From contig JAQCFO010000004.1 of assembly GCA_027619415.1 (NCBI GenBank), positions 1 through 64,000 on the forward strand: a DNA stretch of 64,000 nucleotides, given 5' to 3'. The notes below the pieces were generated by a model, which was given only the letters and a program-made list of their open reading frames with translations, was not told the origin of the DNA and did no database searches. Below are positions 62,467 to 64,000 of the stretch, piece by piece. A program made the translations under genes and the position numbers. This DNA comes from Bacteroidota bacterium (lineage in GTDB: Bacteria > Bacteroidota > Bacteroidia > Flavobacteriales > Flavobacteriaceae). Positions within the stretch are counted from its first letter, which is position 1. Every line of letters starts with the position of its first letter.

Positions 62467-64000
62467 ATGAAATTAAATAAATATAGTTATGTTGTAACTC
62501 AGGATTCATCTCAACCGGCAGCTAAAGCTATGTTGCATGCCATTGGTTTGTCTGAAGATGATTTAAACAAACCTTTTATTGGTATTGCTAGTACTGGATA
62601 TGAAGGCAATCCTTGCAATATGCACTTAAACGATTTGTCGAAATCAATAAAGGAAGGAGTAAATAATGCTGAAATTAATGGTCTAATTTTTAACACCATT
62701 GGAGTTAGTGATGGTATTTCAATGGGAACACAAGGGATGCGTTACTCTTTACCTTCAAGAGATATTATAGCTGATTCCATAGAGACAGTTGTTCAAGCTA
62801 TGGCTTACGATGGGTTAATTACAGTAGTTGGTTGTGACAAAAACATGCCAGGCGCGTTAATAGCTATGATAAGACTTAATAGACCCTCTATTTTAGTTTA
62901 TGGTGGAACAATTGCTCCAGGTTGTCATAATAACAAGAAACTCGATGTTGTATCAGCTTTTGAAGCTTGGGGGGAGAATGTAGCTGGAAAAATTGATGAA
63001 ACTGAATTTAAAGCAATTGTAAAAAATGCATGTCCTGGAGCTGGAGCATGTGGAGGAATGTATACTGCTAATACAATGTCTTCAGCTATTGAAGCTATGG
63101 GGATGTCTCTTCCTTATAGTTCATCGAACCCAGCAATCAGTTCTGAAAAAAATAATGAATGTAATGAGTTAGGTAAAGCGGTAAAGAATCTTTTAATTAA
63201 AGATTTAAAACCTTTGGATATAATTACTAAAAAATCTTTAGAAAATGCTGTAAGATTAATAACTGTTTTAGGTGGATCAACAAATGCTGTATTGCATTTG
63301 TTAGCTATTGCTAAAGCGGCAAAAATTAAATTTTCAATTGACGATTTTCAAATTATTTCCGAAACAACACCTTTTTTAGCGGATCTAAAACCTAGCGGAA
63401 AATTTTTAATGGAAGACCTTCACAATGTAGGCGGAATTCCTGCTGTAATGAAATATATGTTAGATAACAATTATCTTGATGGAGATTGTATGACTGTTAC
63501 AGGTAAGACTATTTCAGAAAATTTATCTTCAGTAAAGGCACTTTCTTCAAATCAAAAAATAATTAAACCTTTTAATAAACCAATAAAAAAAACAGGTCAT
63601 ATTAGAATATTATATGGAAATTTAGCAATAAATGGTTCTGTAGCTAAAATTACTGGAAAAGAAGGATTATATTTTACTGGTTTAGCAAAAGTTTTTGATT
63701 GCGAAAATGAAGCAAATGATGGAATTAAAAAAGGTCTAGTTAATAAAGGAGATGTTGTTGTGATTAGATATGTTGGTCCTAAAGGAGGACCTGGAATGCC
63801 AGAAATGCTAAAACCAACTTCAGCTATAATGGGATGTGGTTTAGGTAAAGATGTTGCTTTAATTACTGATGGAAGATTTTCAGGAGGAACACATGGCTTT
63901 GTAGTAGGTCATATTACACCAGAGGCTCAAGATGGCGGAAATATTGCTTTAATTAAAAATGGAGATAAAATAGTTATTGACGCCGTAAGCAATACCATAA
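62467..64000 (+). CDS. ilvD: Dihydroxy-acid dehydratase, 3' end outside the window
   Basis: Open from the ATG at 62467 to the window edge, 511 codons of an expected 555-565; missing from the ORF track because it has no stop in the window. It performs the penultimate common step in valine and isoleucine synthesis. The iron-sulfur cluster Cys are Cys50 ([10 protein letters not shown]), Cys123 ([11 protein letters not shown]) and Cys195 ([16 protein letters not shown]). Later blocks [19 protein letters not shown]-like and [19 protein letters not shown] confirm the family. Other branched-chain genes (ilvB, ilvN, ilvC) are expected to follow beyond the edge. Confidence 0.97.
   Translation, partial: MKLNKYSYVVTQDSSQPAAKAMLHAIGLSEDDLNKPFIGIASTGYEGNPCNMHLNDLSKSIKEGVNNAEINGLIFNTIGVSDGISMGTQGMRYSLPSRDIIADSIETVVQAMAYDGLITVVGCDKNMPGALIAMIRLNRPSILVYGGTIAPGCHNNKKLDVVSAFEAWGENVAGKIDETEFKAIVKNACPGAGACGGMYTANTMSSAIEAMGMSLPYSSSNPAISSEKNNECNELGKAVKNLLIKDLKPLDIITKKSLENAVRLITVLGGSTNAVLHLLAIAKAAKIKFSIDDFQIISETTPFLADLKPSGKFLMEDLHNVGGIPAVMKYMLDNNYLDGDCMTVTGKTISENLSSVKALSSNQKIIKPFNKPIKKTGHIRILYGNLAINGSVAKITGKEGLYFTGLAKVFDCENEANDGIKKGLVNKGDVVVIRYVGPKGGPGMPEMLKPTSAIMGCGLGKDVALITDGRFSGGTHGFVVGHITPEAQDGGNIALIKNGDKIVIDAVSNTI

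Noticed and set aside
62511-62699. 62-aa minus-strand ORF
   Set aside because: Shadow of ilvD, which is absent from the track only because it runs off the window.
1-64000. CRISPR arrays, rRNA, insertion sequences, phage genes
   Set aside because: No regularly spaced direct repeats, no transposase or integrase motifs and no rRNA signatures seen on either strand.

Overview
The window is a 64 kb piece of an AT-rich Bacteroidota chromosome, almost certainly a marine-type member of the Flavobacteriia. The evidence is Bacteroidota-style promoter boxes (TAnnTTTG) in front of several genes, the absence of Shine-Dalgarno motifs, Bacteroidota-specific gene versions (N-acyl-ornithine carbamoyltransferase, RibBA with a dead second domain, PLP arginine decarboxylase of the flavobacterial type, DUF6428, ABC-F next to an MsbA-like exporter), many short lipoproteins with an SC or GC lipobox, and very tight gene packing. 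I saw no rRNA, IS element, phage or CRISPR array. One tRNA gene is present.

Layout. 0.3-5.8 kb: FAS1 lipoprotein, ABC exporter, ABC-F protein, two small proteins. 5.8-10.8 kb: a divergent D-glutamate/peptidoglycan-peptide module (DgcN-like, enolase-superfamily epimerase, M19 dipeptidase lipoprotein, class-C serine hydrolase). 10.8-17.6 kb: a complete-looking phenylalanine/tyrosine to homogentisate to fumarate plus acetoacetate operon (hppD, aromatic amino acid hydroxylase, hmgA, fahA, flavin reductase) read away from a divergent MarR regulator, with a palindrome between them. 17.8-26.1 kb: exported DUF2911 protein, M24 and M1 peptidases, GMC oxidoreductase, NTF2-like protein, aminotransferase coupled to RidA, and trmL. 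26.4-30.0 kb: polyamine cluster (arginine decarboxylase, agmatinase, a deviant deoxyhypusine-synthase homologue, a small acidic protein). 30.4-36.9 kb: an accessory region of secreted or lipoprotein genes with a three-copy intergenic repeat and a broken FN3 lipoprotein, ending at tRNA-Ser(UGA). 36.9-46.3 kb: core genes (TSUP transporter, ribBA, lptF/G-type permease, lolA, ftsK, nhaC, lpdA). 46.3-54.2 kb: an eight-gene arginine operon of the N-acyl-citrulline type. 54.5-64 kb: DUF6428, pabB-like, tilS, dsbD, flavin reductase, nitroreductase, aldehyde dehydrogenase, and the 5' 511 codons of ilvD, which runs off the window.

Taken together the genes describe a heterotroph that feeds on protein and cell-wall peptides: secreted peptidases, D-amino-acid handling and aromatic amino acid catabolism sit beside complete arginine biosynthesis and its diversion to agmatine and putrescine.

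The points most worth a second look are: (1) the deoxyhypusine-synthase homologue, which keeps the catalytic Lys but appears to have lost other substrate residues; (2) the repeat-bounded accessory region beside tRNA-Ser, where a thioredoxin plus CDCC-propeller gene pair lies between what look like the two ends of a broken lipoprotein gene; (3) the DgcN/DgcA/dipeptidase/serine-hydrolase module; (4) a candidate attenuator ahead of ilvD. All family names come from reading motifs by eye; no database search was possible.
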